Source: Hyperoplus lanceolatus (taxonomy: Eukaryota > Chordata > Actinopteri > Uranoscopiformes > Ammodytidae). From it: 64,000 nt of DNA. Numbering within the stretch: position 1 is the first letter of the stretch; every line of letters begins with the position of its first letter. The stretch spans positions 22,689,501-22,753,500 of the forward strand of contig CM049410.1 in NCBI GenBank assembly GCA_026929865.2, read 5' to 3'. Of this stretch, positions 36,421 through 49,989 are shown in pieces. A model generated the notes under the pieces. That model saw only the letters and a list, made by a program, of their open reading frames with translations. It was not told where the DNA came from and ran no database searches. The position numbers and the translations under genes were made by a program.

Positions 36421-36502
<82 letters not shown>
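36392..36502. repeat. compound (AC)n(TA)n(GA)n
   Basis: Three adjacent dinucleotide arrays: AC 36,392-36,417, TA 36,423-36,459, GA 36,460-36,502. Confidence 0.97.
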
Positions 36503-36505
<3 letters not shown>

Positions 36506-36539
36506 ATTTTTTTTTAAATAAAAAAAATACTAAAGAGGA

Positions 36540-37175
36540 ATTTTTACAATAAACTGATTCCGGATTTGTTTCAAATCATATATCTGTTTTTATGTTAAAA
36601 GTGATAAAATGAACTCTATTTTGTTAAATTACATTTAGGTTAGAGGCAATGACGGATTCCAGATTTTTGTTATAGGCTAATTATCTGTTTTGTGTTTTTT
36701 TAAATTAATATTATCTTATTACATTTCATTTAGAAACAATAACTAAGCGTTCCTATCATCTTCATATGCAGCTATTCTATCTTTATTCAGTGGATTGTTG
36801 ATGTTTCTGACCCTTGCATCATAATGTAGCCGTAGCCTCTGTTTAAATGTCCAGTTATAAGTTTAATTTCACTTTTAAAAAGAACCTGAAACCTTATATT
36901 GGCGCTGTTTAACCGCCAGGCCACGGCCAATAAACAATATTTATATTTCCAGCCAAATCCTAATATTCTTTATTCACGGTCACATTCATGAGCAGGCTAC
37001 GTCATTCAAAATCTGTGCATATAGGCCTACATGACACAATTAAAATGTCAAAGTTTGAACTCGCCATGTATGCACATTTCGCCTGCAGACGGCCCGGGGC
37101 AACGGAAAGTTTAAAGAGCTAAAAATGGTCGTGTTTAGGGGAAAAAGCACAGAGTGTAAACACGTGACTGTATCT
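36540..37175. other. non-coding, no gene seen
   Basis: AT-rich, no features supported. Confidence 0.4.
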
Positions 37176-37181
37176 GAGATG

Positions 37182-37526
37182 TTAAAGGTGCACTTTGTAA
37201 CTTTGGGTGAGTCCGAGAAGTGACGTGTTTCATAGGTATATTCTCATAATTGAATACACAAACCTTACGTACAGAAAAATTGGATCCCTGGAACACTTTT
37301 TGAAGTTAGAAAGCTACAGCAGCAGGGCACATACATTGGTTTACAAACATATTCTAGTCTTACGATTGGTTCCAGGTGCCTCCAAATAATTTTGTTGTGA
37401 TGTATGATGATAGAATGATTCAATACCAAGAATTATATGCAGGGTTAATATGTTTTGTAAATTAACTGCAGGCTCAGCAAATGTAAACAAATCCCCTTCC
37501 ACTTAAACTGCAGAGTGCACGTTTAA
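37182..37526. mobile_element. TTAA-ended MITE
   Basis: TTAAAGGTGCACT at the left and AGTGCACGTTTAA at the right. Internal CCCTGGAACACTTTTTGAAG and GATTCAATACCAAGAATTAT match 58,724-59,008. TTAA at both ends would suit piggyBac-type integration, but a TA-type duplication cannot be excluded. Confidence 0.7.
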
Positions 37527-38350
37527 AAGGTTATTAATAAAATAATCATTATATATTGGTGAATATTGTTTTGGTTTATTTAATTAAATAAAATAAAATA
37601 AAGTGTTTTACAGTTCTGCACGGGATTTCTTTCCTTGTTATTTATATGTATTTTATACATCCATGTTCTATAGTGCAGGGGAATTTAGCATCTCGTGAAA
37701 CATTGAATATCTGGATCACGCCTTTGACATAGCAGGCTACTGATGTCTTCAAATGTTTCTCTTTCCCTTTCCAAAGTCAATCGTGTTAAAAGATGAACAG
37801 AAAATGTATTTCATGCGCCGCTTTTTCCCTGTGCCATCGCTCCAAACCAAACTGGACAGTGTCGTGGTTTCCATATCGCTCATACGCCATTGAGACCATT
37901 TGGCCCCTCGCAAACATTCCATCTCAACCCACTCAGAAGAACATCAATAATTATTATGACGATGTGTTCACATTATAACTATTGTGATATGCCAGGGCAG
38001 AGGGAAAGGGCTCCAAGTGTGTGCTATTTAAGACGCAACTCGTGGACTAAACACTATGTGACTGCGTGAGTAGCTTTCTGCCGTAATGTTTCCATATTAA
38101 AATAGAGAAGGGGTTGTGTTTCAAAGGAATAATCGACTCCATAGGATGCCGTAGAAGCTTTTGTCGGTCGAATTTGAAGTTAAGAATTCGATTCTGATTC
38201 TGATCTGGTGGCGTTCACCTTGTGTTTGGGTGTCAACATGCTGACGTTTATTTAATCAAGTTATAATGTAGGAGCCGGGCTGCTGCTGCTGCTGACCCAA
38301 AACCCACCGCTTGCCCTCACTCACTTGTAGCCATGACCGTGAACGCGAGA

Positions 38351-38596
<246 letters not shown>

Positions 38597-38599
38597 AAG

Positions 38600-40018
38600 G
38601 ATAAGCAAGCACAGGACGCACAAACAATAGCGCACTTTAATGTCTCCATTCTTGTCCACTCCCGGGACGTGCATAAAGTTGCATTTTACAACAGAAAGCC
38701 TAGTTTCTATGCAATTATTCTGTTTTATCCTTTCCTCTTTGCCACTCTCTCACGTTGCTAAAAGTTCTGTGCTTTTTTTTCTCATAAATGATTTGGCTAG
38801 GTTTTAAATTTGTGTTTGTTGTGTTTGTAATCATACATGAACGTACAATAATAACGACCAGTTTTGTTGACTCATAATATAATTCAATAGATTTAAACCA
38901 TAACATTAAAACCCTGTCATCTTTAAATATCATCAAATGAATTACTGACACAAACATTTGAGAGAGCAAAACGCACAGAGCGAGTGAGTTCACGAAGTGT
39001 TTAGTTTAATTAATGATGGGTTTAAAAAATAAAATTAAGTCATTATTCACGTATACTTCTCCGCGCTGCGTGTATGTACTGTCCTGTTTTACCCCTAGTG
39101 CATTTAATTGTGAATACACAGCTTATCAATTGGGTAATAATTGTTTATATTGCACTGGTGGGGATTGTTTGGCTCACACGGGTCCATACGCGCCTGCTGG
39201 TTGATAGTAGGACATGGATAGCATTGTTGTGGTGATGTTCCAAATGGGCGGCCTGATCCGTATGAATTCATAGTCTCATAAACACTGTGAAACTGCATTG
39301 GGTAACGTAAGTCCCTCTGCTCTGTTTGTCCGGTTTGCGGGTTATCAACTTTCAGCCCTTTGAATACGAACTGAATGCGGACTTGTTTGCACATTTTTTA
39401 CGGGCATAGTTTGGCGCAGGAGACGAACCAGAAACAAATATACGCACAATAATGTAAAGTTGCTAGTGCACTTATTGATACATTTAAAAAAACAATATAT
39501 AAGACCTATTGGAGGCTAGATTTGGGATTAAAAGAATTTATTAGGTGTTGCACTATACTTTTGATTACTTGGTTTACAGGCGTTATAAACATTATGAACA
39601 GCATAATAATAATAGTGATTCTTTTTGGGGGCTATAGGCTACAGGGCACGGACGAGTGACACACAGTAAAACACAGTAGACAGACAGTTACACATCGAAG
39701 CAGGCAGGAAGGTGATGTATTTACAGGACGCCTCTGTGGGGAGAAGGTTTAGCAGAGGGCTTTGGTGATTTCTTTTTTCCCGTCTTATTTTGTCCTTTTT
39801 TATGTCTTTTTTTAAATCGTCTTTTTTTCTTCCTTTTGTTGACGCGCACGGGTAGTACGCACAGTTCCAGTCCGCCAGCAGCAGTACCATGCCGAGTTTC
39901 TTATAACCCCCCCCCCCCCCCCCCCCACCCAATCCTCTGTCATTTTCCATCAATTCATTCTCAATGTATAGCACGCATAATATCGTCCAATGCGCGTGGA
40001 TGGAAAGCTGCATTCTGC
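38600..40018 (-). other. probable hoxb13a 3' untranslated and downstream region
   Basis: Lies directly 3' of the hoxb13a stop. A minus-strand AATAAA occurs at about 39,537-39,542, some 480 bp past the stop, as a possible polyadenylation signal. A poly-C run (39,907-39,926) lies within. No other gene seen. Confidence 0.4.
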
Positions 40019-40278
40019 TTACGGCGCGCTGCTGGGCTTGACTTTGGTGACAAACTTCTTCTCCTTGACGCGTCTGTTCTGGAACCAGATGGTGATCTGG
40101 CGCTCGGACAGGTTGGTGGCGGCGGAGATCTTCCTCCGCTTGTCCTTGGTGATGAACTTGTTCGCCGCATATTCCTTCTCCAGTTCCTTCAGCTGCAGCT
40201 TGGTGTACGGGATGCGCTTCTTACGCCCGCGGCGGAACGGGGAGCCGTCGTGCTGGTGCGCCACCGCATCTGTTATGA

Positions 40279-40341
<63 letters not shown>

Positions 40342-42688
40342 GGCAGACAAAGAGAAAGAGAGGGGCGGACAGGCTGAGTGCTGCTGAGAGCGAGGCTACA
40401 CACACACACACACACACAAAAACACACAACGGGGACCGACATTTTTTAAACATCTGTTAAACATCTGTTTAAAAATGTCTGTTTACGCATTGTTATAATG
40501 TAACCAATCATAGGCCATCGCGTATACATATTTTTTTAGTTATATTTAACATTATTCTATTACATGTATATCCTATCTCATTACAGTTATTATATGTATT
40601 GTTATTACCATGTACAATTCGTCTACTTTAAGTTTTATTTTATTTTGCATTCTAAATGTACCTATTTATATGGTACCCCTTATCACTACACTTGTTATCT
40701 GCTGTGTCCTTGCACTACTTTTGTGTTTGTGTCTCAGGTGTTGCTCTCTTCACTTGTGCTTTTCTGCTTCTATATTGCATTGTTGAGAGGAGCCTGGGAC
40801 TTACGAATTGCATTGCCAAAGACTGCTGCTGTAATTGTTGTGAATATGACAAATACACTATCTTGAATCCTGAATCTTGACACGCTTCTAGGTGTCTAGG
40901 AAAGCGTAATACTAGACACACGGGTTGCTGTATTGCATTGAGTGTCTATGGCCTAAATAAAGAGGACAGTTACTTTATGCTCGAAGCTGATTGGATATCC
41001 ATCCTGCGACACAGACAGACAACATGGTGGATGTCTGCAGCAGTGTGCAAAGCAGCACGGCCACGCGGCTAGTAAGTACAACCTGCCCAGCGTCTTGTTC
41101 TGTCCTCCGATACAGTGTGCAGCGCGTAATTGTGTGTGTGCGCACATGGAAAGAGACGATCATCTGGAAAACTCTTTGTACCCCTTTTTTAATTGTATGT
41201 TTTTTTTTTAAATATATATATTTGTTTAATGGCAAATTAATGAAAAAAGATTGGAAAAGAGCTTTCGTCCAAAATTAACACACAGCCCCGTGACGACTTG
41301 AAGACTGAAACTGAATTAGCCTATATGGGGATACATAAAGGTGTTTGAATCTTGAATCTAAAAACAACCCCAATTCAATTGGATCATCTTGTTGATTGTT
41401 TATATTCGTACATGTTCTGGTAATTGACACATAGATGTTAAGCATAGGCTACAATAGGAACATTATTCACCTGATTATTAGCTAATTAACAGCTTAACAG
41501 ACGAGTCATTGGGCACCAGGCAACACGTGACCTTTTGATTGCTAAATGGCCTTGTCTTAACGAGCACGATGAGGCAGAACAAATGCAAATGTTAATAGTA
41601 TCCTAGTCTACAGTAACAGTTAAGGATGCGCAGTGTATCTCTAATGTGTCTGTGATCATCTGAACACAGACACTTTCTTTTATTTCTCGCACCAATTGCC
41701 TCAGACACCATGGGGCTGTCAGAGCTGTGATAGACATCAGCCACAAGTCTTTGCGCAAAGCACACTGCTCCACTATAAAGGAGTCATATTATTGTATAGC
41801 TTGTTTAATGATCAAAACATAATAACCATACCGTTACATTACTTAAAAAGGAAAGGAAGTAGATAAAGCATTTCTAATAACAATTAGCCTATAACTCAGT
41901 ACTAAATGTTGTCTAGCACCTCATTCTACAAAGCTACATACAGTTAGGTTAAAGTAAAATAAAAGCAGTATGTTACCAGCGAGAGCGGACTTCCAGAGGT
42001 GCCCGGCTTGTCCCTGGTCCTTGCAGTACATCTGTCCCCCCCAGCCGTTAGCCAGAGCCCAGGGCTGGTAACTGTCCATGGGGAGCAGCGTGTCATGACG
42101 CGGCTCCCCGCCGCCCAGAGTCTGGACCACCGACACGTCCAGGTAGCTGGCCATGGACTGGTACGGGCTCGGGTAGCCGTGGTAAAAGGCGAATTCTTTG
42201 GCCCTGTGGTTCGAGTATTCGTCAGAATTCACCGTCGTGTCCATGTACTGTGAGCTAAGCGCGGGGCCGGCAGCCTGGGTGCACGACTTGAGGGATCCCC
42301 GCCCCATCCTGCACGGGTAGTAGCCGTTACCAAAGTAGCCGTACGGTAAGGCGGTGGGGGCCGAGGAGCTCTGGTGTGGCACGGCGGACGCCGGACAGGG
42401 TCCGGCCGCACACTGCTTCCCTGAAGATACGCCTGTCTCACTGGAGCTTGGAGCAGACACGTCCACTGTGGAGTAGCCCGCCGAGGAGTGCACCAGGCCG
42501 GACGGGTGACCGCCCAGAGCAGCGGCGGCAGCTGAATGTGCCATAATGTTGCGGCACTGGCTAGCGGCGAAGTTGCCACTACCCACCAGTCCTTCCATGT
42601 TCTTGTTCAAGTCGTCCAGGTTGTTGTCATACACAAACATTACCGTGTCCGCTGGCCAGCGAGGGTTTAGGAGCAGGGAGGCTGTCAT
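40019..42688 (-). CDS. hoxb13a: homeobox protein Hox-B13a, two exons
   Basis: A posterior Hox transcription factor that acts in the nucleus and patterns the tail end of the body axis. Exon 1 is 42,688-41,977 (start codon 42,688-42,686) and exon 2 is 40,269-40,019, with GT/AG junctions and a 1,707-bp intron; together 963 bp, 320 residues plus stop. The N-terminal part starts [11 protein letters not shown] and carries [25 protein letters not shown] and the HoxA13/B13 N-domain text [20 protein letters not shown], then [14 protein letters not shown]. The [12 protein letters not shown] wording is characteristic of HOXB13 and separates it from A13, C13 and D13. The homeodomain is residues 252-311, with IWFQNRR (Trp299, Asn302) in the recognition helix and [15 protein letters not shown] at its start. 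The HOXB13-type [18 protein letters not shown] is also present. Human HOXB13 is 284 residues, so this is somewhat longer. The frame is intact. The 'a' suffix follows from teleosts keeping hoxb13 on the HoxBa cluster. Confidence 0.96.
40270..40340 (-). promoter_or_regulatory. hoxb13a intron 3' splice site with (CT)n tract
   Basis: On the minus strand a (CT)n run of about 55 bases (plus-strand GA array, 40,279-40,337) ends nine bases before the acceptor CATAACAG, so a microsatellite serves as the polypyrimidine tract. A (CA)n at 40,397-40,418 lies further upstream. Confidence 0.8.
40560..40885 (+). mobile_element. LINE-tail-like repeat in the hoxb13a intron
   Basis: Text such as CTGCTGTGTCCTTGCACTAC, GAGGAGCCTGGGACTTACGA and AATATGACAAATACACTATC resembles the 3' untranslated end of fish LINEs. 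A similar GAATCTTGAATCTA end lies at about 41,346. Confidence 0.5.
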
Positions 42689-43250
42689 AGGCGCTCCTTT
42701 TCCCGCTCTGGCCTCCGTTTGTTGCCGTTCCTCTCACACTCTGTCCAGTCCTGTGTGCCTACAGCTGCTACATTGGCTGAGTGAGGTGAAATGAATGCAT
42801 TTATTTTTTCACTGACCGCTGTCTCTCCTTCTCACTCGCAGCTCAGGTAATTCACATCTACCTTCACGCACACTGCACGCGCGCGGCACTGGTTCCTTGC
42901 TGCACCGGTTAGTGACGGCGCTCGCTCGGAGGCAAATACTCCCGTTAACCGGTCGGACCTCTAGTTACATCAAGCCGCAGCCTTGACGCAACAAGCCCCC
43001 GGGACGAGGAGAGTAGGGAGGGCGTGTGCCCATTGGATGAGACGGGATGACCACGTGATGGGACAAGAAAAAAAAGAGCCAGCAGAAGAGACTTGTTGGG
43101 GGATTGTCAGTCAAAGAAAAAAATATTTTTATGAGGTTGGAGCAGTGGCACGAGAGGAGCAGGAGCCCTCGTGAGCCGCTTCTCCTCTGCGTCATGTCAG
43201 AGACTCTGCTCTCCTGCGCCGTGTAAGGGAAGGTGACATTATCAATGTGA
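42689..43250 (-). promoter_or_regulatory. hoxb13a upstream CpG-rich region
   Basis: CpG-rich sequence immediately 5' of the start codon. It contains an inverted CCAAT box (ATTGG at 43,032-43,036), an E-box CACGTG at 43,052-43,057 and a CATAAAAATA TATA-like or CDX-like stretch on the minus strand at about 43,125-43,135. The transcription start is not determinable by eye. Confidence 0.5.
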
Positions 43251-45290
43251 GTTTAGAAACAAAGAATACATCACTTGAACAGACGTGATGTTGTGTGTTG
43301 CATAAAGATAAATGGGGGAGCGCGCTCCAAACGGAGTTGCCCAAAGCAGAAACACTGACTGGTTCACTATGTTTTTTTTTTTTGTCTTAAGTAAGTGTAA
43401 TGTAAAATAGATTGGACATGTTTTGACATTGAAAAAATACGATTTAAAATAATGGACGGTATTTTTAAATCACTATATGTTTGATTATTTGAAATATTGT
43501 TTAGGCCATAATTAAGTGAAGTCTAAATGCGTCATATTATACAGAGTTATTATGGATACACTAAAAGACGTATAACCAACTATGCCAAATGCATACATAA
43601 AAGGGTTGTCGTTTTCATAAAAGTATATGTAGAATAAAATAAAACACAATCTCGCAGGAGAATGTCCAGCATGTCCCGCTCCTATCATCTGACTATAGAG
43701 GAAGCGAAAGGGGCTTTATAGAAGGGTTTGGAGGTTTTGAGATTTGAAAATGTGTCTTTTGTTCAAAATAGCCTACACCTCAGAAAGGTTATTTGCGTAA
43801 TCATATCGTATGGCTGCCTTTGGTTAGGTATATATGCGAGGAGAATGTATGAGACTGCGCCTGATGCAGTTTTCAATTAATTCTGCTGACGCTTTTCTCA
43901 TGCACGACAAATTTGAGGCAGGATATATTATACATATTTTTTTTTCTAAATGTTGTTATGGATCATGAAAACGGTGAAACATTAATAAAGAGTTAAATAA
44001 GCGAGAAACAGGACCCATTGGTGTCGTAACAGTAAACACATTACTGTTAGCAACTGCAGCATCAGCATCCGTAACCCTGATGGTCATCAAATATCCTTTC
44101 AGTAGGGTTTCTTTTTTTTTAACAAAAGCTAGTTTCAATTGGGCCACTGTGATGCGTAAAAGACGACATGTTTTTGGATACAATTTCAAATGGAAGCGTG
44201 CATTTAAAAAAATATGTTTTAAAGACAAAAGCCTGCATATTATTTGAGAAAAATTTGAGATCGTTAGTGGGACATTCTCTGCGATTTGGACAAGCTTGCG
44301 CACAGCTGCACAACATGGGTTTCCAATGCTGAAACTGAAACTGAGCTGTTCTAATTTTCCAAATTGAGCTATAGAATTGTGTTTGACCTTGTTGACTTCA
44401 TTTCACTTTTGATTTGGTTAGCAGGGAATCCGTACTATAAGGTCAGTGACTATTTTCTATTTCCTTTTGGGACATATGTGTTGAGAACTCCACGTTTCTC
44501 TATGCTCTTTTTATGCATTATATTTCATTTTAAAAAGCAAGTCATGGCTCTTTTTTGGAGCCCTTTAGAGCAGCTGTCATGAGTTGTGAGGCCGATCCAG
44601 GTGAGGGAGCGGGCGGGGAGGAGGAGAACGGCCTTTAGTCAACACGTTCTCTCGCTTCCACTGCGTAAAGGAACCAGGATGAGACAGAATGAATCAAAAG
44701 TGTGTTCAAAGATGATGAGTAACTTCACAAGAACAAAGTAAAAAAGTCACATTGAAATGAACCATTCTCCATTTATTTTTAAATTTTCTTTTAGATTTTC
44801 GTTGAGTATTTTTTTTTTAGGTAGCCCACAGCATATTGTTCAAATTAAGATAAAAAAAGGGACAGCAAATCTTGCGTCATTTTCAATGACAACTTTTTGG
44901 AATGGATTTTGCCACAGTAAGTAAAGACCCTATACTGTTGTCAGTGTCAAGAAGGAATTGTCCAGTTAGAAGTAAAATACAATTGAATGAAATTAAATGC
45001 ATTATGATAAGTAAGTAAGGCGCTGTTTGGGGTTGGAAAGAAAATTACGCTTGATAGTGACGCTCACAATATAGGGAAGTATATTGCAGGCGAGTGAATT
45101 ACGTTTTCTGTTCTCTGGGAAGATATTTTGTGTGTGAGGAGTTATTTCTCCGTCTCATTATATAATAGCAGCTAAAACATAGGCCCACTCAAGACCAAAC
45201 TGACACCCAGTGGCGGCTGAGTTAAAAAGCTTTGCATTGAATTGTCTATGAAGGGTTTTAAAGGCAACGTTGCCTGCAGACAAACATCCG
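43251..45290. other. non-coding upstream of hoxb13a
   Basis: AT-rich with a short GC-rich part at 44,590-44,640. No exon recognised. Could hold hoxb13a regulatory elements. Confidence 0.4.
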
Positions 45291-45305
45291 CGCGCGAGAG
45301 TAAAC

Positions 45306-45489
45306 ACACGCACACACACACACACACAAACCACCCAGACAGTCCGTCTCTCTCCCATAGTGTGGTCTGCTGAAGGAGGGGAGGGGGGTCAAGGTCAAGT
45401 TTAACACGAAAAGAGAGAGAGGGTGCAGACAGAAAGACAGACACATGTAATGAGCTCAAGTTCAAGGCCACCGCACACCTTGAAGCTTC

Positions 45490-45578
<89 letters not shown>

Positions 45579-45600
45579 TGCGTGTGCGTGCGTGTGTGTG

Positions 45601-45680
<80 letters not shown>
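45306..45680. repeat. (CA)n and long (GT)n with (GTGC)n centre
   Basis: (CA)n 45,306-45,328 and the longest GT-type array in the window, 45,493-45,680, with a GTGCGTGC core like that at 9,026. Confidence 0.97.
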
Positions 45681-45683
<3 letters not shown>

Positions 45684-45699
45684 ATGACACGGAAGACGC

Positions 45700-47625
45700 C
45701 ATGCTGTCTCAGTGATGGGCACCGGCCAGGGTCTAATATATAACCCGTCTAACCGGTATAAGAACAAACATCCCGACCGGTCACTCCTCCGTAAATCATT
45801 TGCTCACAGAAATCCGCCTCAACACAAAATGTATAGACACACACTCATCAGGTGAAAACATTCATTTATCTTCAAAATATAAGCATTGATGACGTAACAA
45901 ATGGTCAACTCAATACTCAGAAACAGCAGCACTGATGTATGAATGAAAAACCATGTCATGATGCTCCAACTCGAACTAACTCAACTATTGCCAATAGTCA
46001 CCCACAGAAATTAATAAGTAAATAAACAGGAAATGTCACTTCCAGACAGATAATAATTTCGTCTTTCTTTAAGCCAATGCTTGCAAATAAAAAAAATGTA
46101 TGTTCAAACCACCAGTCTAATATATCTGTAGACTGCCTCATCTCTTGTAGTTCAACTTTGTTAAAAAAATATGAGGACAATATAAAACTAAATTAACGTA
46201 ATTTTCAAGTTAGTTGCATGTTCTACCGTGAACTTGTGAGCCTATTCATTATATAAATAAATAAAAAAGGATTTACTTTATTGACTTGCTTGTACGCGCG
46301 GACATTGGCTTTGCCCTCCAACTTGGAATACACAATTAGTTGCAACAAGAAAACTGTGAAAAGCCATAACAAAGTGACCAAAGACTCAGGCAGGAACATT
46401 TTAATTTGGACAATAACTGCTCATAAATTAACAACGTGCCATAGGAATAATTGCGCTGACAGCCATGATCATCTCCACTGTTGCATGGTTGATGATGTTT
46501 CCAATTTTTTGAGCACATTTGGCTTCACTGTTATCTGTAGCCTACAACGAAGACAGCACTGTGCATTAATATAACCCCGGCTTATCATTTCATTCTCATA
46601 AATGCATAATATACTGTAGCCTATTGAAGCCGCACAGCCGTTTCTTCAGACATCTGAAATCACGGCATCAAATCTAATCCTAAAATCTCTTTCTGAGCAG
46701 AATCGGCTGACACGATATTGCAGGCCAGCCGTTAACACAAATGTAAGATGGAATATGAATTAGGTAGTTCTATGAAAGAATAATAGCATTCTAATAATCC
46801 TCATAATATTAATAATAATAATAATAATTACTCTACTGCAATTTAATTCAATTCAATTATAAATATTGAACATTATTCGAAGGGAAATTGGAGGCAAGCT
46901 CATTTTAAATAGCCTACAAACACATATGTAACATTAACAATTTCAAATACAGTTGTGCTATTGTAGGACAGTTGAAATGCAAAGGGATTCAAATATAATC
47001 ACAACCTTATAGAATTCAATAACGAGCCCGCATTGAAATTTGACTATTATTTTATGTTCTAACCTTTAGGTTAATAGGCGTATATAGGCCTATGGGTTAT
47101 TAATTTAGAATTTGAGTCAGTTCATGTTAATATAACATGTATCACAGCGTTTTATTTAGCTGTGTGTTTTTTTCTTTTATCTATACGATGTTTACGCAAT
47201 ATACTGGTTTCATCTGGGAAATGTGGTCTTTAAAAAAGCGCAAAACAATGCATGCGGCGGATGTTGCACCTGAATACAAATTTGCAATATATGAAACCTT
47301 TGGGCTAAAGTTGTCTCACCACAAAACATTCAGAACGGAAGAAGACAACTGAAAAAACAAAATGAAGTTTGATGAGACAGATAAAAGTAATTCCACAAAC
47401 AACATCATTACAAAAAATGAATGCAGTAAAGAAACAAATAGATCCATCATTGCAGATGCTTTTCCTATCAATTTACAAGCTATATATTTACTATTATCTT
47501 CCATTTAAATTTCATCCTGACAAACAGCTTTCATAACCACTCGTTTAGAATATTCCCAGCGTTTCCAGGCCTTAATAACCAACTCCCAAATCCCTTTAGC
47601 AGATACACCCTGCTGTTTTCCAATA
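45700..47625. other. non-coding, no gene seen
   Basis: AT-rich; (AAT)n near 46,806-46,828. No exon recognised. Confidence 0.4.
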
Positions 47626-47631
47626 CCCATA

Positions 47632-47760
47632 CATCCATACTATTTAGTATGCCAAAAAATAACCAGATGCCCTAATACTTCCAATTGCGTTTTGCAGTAT
47701 GCAAACCAGCATACTAAAGTACAGTATCTAGTATAGTAAAAAGAAAAAGTATGTGATTTG
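47632..47760. mobile_element. possible MITE, CATACTA type
   Basis: CCATACTATTTAGTATGCC and GCATACTAAAGTACAGTA motifs arranged in both orientations resemble an abundant fish MITE; the limits are uncertain. Confidence 0.35.
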
Positions 47761-48090
47761 GAGCTCAGGGACAATCTCCATGTTTGTTTTTTCATTTTCT
47801 GGAAAGTGGAGTCAGTATTTGTTTGTTTCAAGAGTTTGGTCGAAGTCATCGCTTGTTCAGTTGTGACACTTTGAAAGCCTCTGTAGCTGCTTTGCATTCT
47901 GGTCTATTTTTTAACAAATGCTAGATGTTGAATTTGGCCTCTGGTCCTATTAATGGATTTCAGCCAGAATAATGACTTGTGAGAATCAGTGCTAAGTGTC
48001 AGTTCTGGTAAGAAGCATTTCACCATACTCTTGATTCAGAGTAACTGACACCAAAACCTCAAGATGCTCCACAAAGACACACGATTGGAT

Positions 48091-48172
48091 TTGAAGATTC
48101 AAGATGGTTTATTTGTCATGTGCACAACAATAACAGCAGCAGTCACTGGCAATGAAATTCTTAAAGTAATGG
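48091..48172. mobile_element. LINE-tail fragment
   Basis: GATTCAAGATGGTTTATTTG and TCATGTGCACA followed by GGCAATGAAATTCTTAAA are typical of a fish LINE 3' end. Confidence 0.5.
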
Positions 48173-48179
48173 TTCAACA

Positions 48180-49410
48180 TTTTTAAATGTTTAGCTTTTT
48201 TCCTCACTTTCCGGGCCGGCTCAAGAAAGGGTGACAGAAAACTGTGCATGCATTTTTGCTATTGAAATGGGCATAGGTTGTTCATCCAGGTTAGCTTAGC
48301 TCTAACACTGGTAGTCAAGGGAGACAAGTCAAAAGATAAACTTTACAACATCATGAAACGCTCCTGTGTGTTTGTTGGTACTTGTTTATTTATCACATTA
48401 TGTTTTGCTATATATTTTTACATGTTATGTTTTAGAATCAAAATATCAATACAAATGTTAGAATCAAATACATACTTGACCATCATCGGCACCTCCGGGA
48501 CACAGTGCAGATAAAAAGTGTAGAGATAAGGAACACCATATAAATATAAATTAGATTGCAAAAAAAAATGATTTATAAGAGGAACATGTAAGGGAGCGTC
48601 TTGTTCCCTCGGTGGTTTAATGATGAAAGTGAATATTTACACAGCAGCAGTGGGAATGGATTGTGTGAAAGTGTAAACCTGTGGGGTATACTAGTGAAAG
48701 AAAGAAAGATACAATCTATTTTGCGTACTGTAGATACCTTAATCAAAGGCCATGAAGCAAATAAAAATGTATGCAACTAACCCCCAGGAGATGATACAAA
48801 ACACACTTGTTATGAAAAGTGCTTTACCCCTTCCAGTTCAGCACATTTCAACTTTTAAATACTGATTTGCAGAAAGCTACAGGAGAAGTCACACCCATAA
48901 CAATACTATGACATTTAATGTATATGTACATGCATTGTGAAATAGTGGTACACTTTACAAAGGGTCCTCTCTTCTTTAGGATGCAGACAGCCAGGTAGAG
49001 ACCGTCATCTCTCACATTATGTCTGAAGTGTAAGTTTTATTGTAAAAAATACTTTTCTTGTATGAGACACTGATCTGATGATATGACAAACAGTATTTAA
49101 TGACTGGACTTACTCGCTGTTTGCATGCTGATGAAGCGTGCCTTTTCCTTGAATTTGACATATTATACATGTTTAATGGCCCCGGCCCTGTAACACTAAT
49201 TAACCCTATAATAGCAAGCTTCATATGGAGAATATTATTATCTGTGTGAACAAAAAAAGAACAAAAAGCCTGAAGTTTTATGTTTTTTTTAAATGGTCGA
49301 GAAAGAAATTTCCCAATCAGCTGTTCATTTTTGACACTTTTTACATAAAAGATTACATACAAATGATAAATATCAATCTGTGTGGAGTTGTAATGTGTGG
49401 TATGACTTTA
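48180..49410. other. non-coding, no gene seen
   Basis: AT-rich; no supported feature. Confidence 0.4.
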
Positions 49411-49415
49411 CCAGC

Positions 49416-49726
49416 CTAAAAGTGGAGTCAGCGATTCTGAAGAAAATCCCTTTTTGTCAAGATCAGTAGATATCTTCTCACAATCCACTACCTGACCATA
49501 ATGATTGTGCTGTGCACAGAGAAGAAGAAACAAAAATCTGGTGTTTATACACAGCCTAGGCTCTGTAAACAGGTATGGAAAAAAAGGGGCCAGCAACATA
49601 CCAGCTCACACAGCCTATTTGTTTTTGCACGGACAGGTATAGCGGATCTTGCGGAGATATTCACTGATTTTGACGAAAAGTGTTTTCGACAACAAGCTTT
49701 CTCCAGAATAGCTGACTCCACCTTTA
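49416..49726. mobile_element. MITE with GTGGAGTCAGC inverted ends
   Basis: CTAAAAGTGGAGTCAGCGAT at the left and ATAGCTGACTCCACCTTTAA at the right. The interior matches 35,648-35,993 (CTCTGTAAACAGGTATG, GAGATATTCACTGATTTTGA). Confidence 0.75.
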
Positions 49727-49850
49727 ATTTGTATCCGTTGCATTTGTAAGAGCCACTGTAGTATTTGAACATGGCTCAGCTGTGGGTAAAAAGGCCACGG
49801 TGTGAAAAAACCTGTGCTGTGCCATGGCCGTGTCTCCACCTCCATGCAGA

Positions 49851-49851
<1 letters not shown>

Positions 49852-49906
<55 letters not shown>
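49852..49906. repeat. (CA)n microsatellite
   Basis: About 27 CA units. Confidence 0.97.
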
Positions 49907-49908
<2 letters not shown>

Positions 49909-49989
49909 CCAGCAGTGCCAGCCCCATACTTCATTATTACTGCGGCTCATTAAAGGCCTGCAGCTGTACCTAACGTCTGTCTGAAATCA

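Noticed and set aside
40019..42688. Assignment of the Hox gene to hoxa13, hoxc13 or hoxd13
   Set aside because: [12 protein letters not shown] and the IPYTK...[15 protein letters not shown] homeodomain pattern fit HOXB13 better than the A13, C13 and D13 versions, which have VPYTK and RRRISA.
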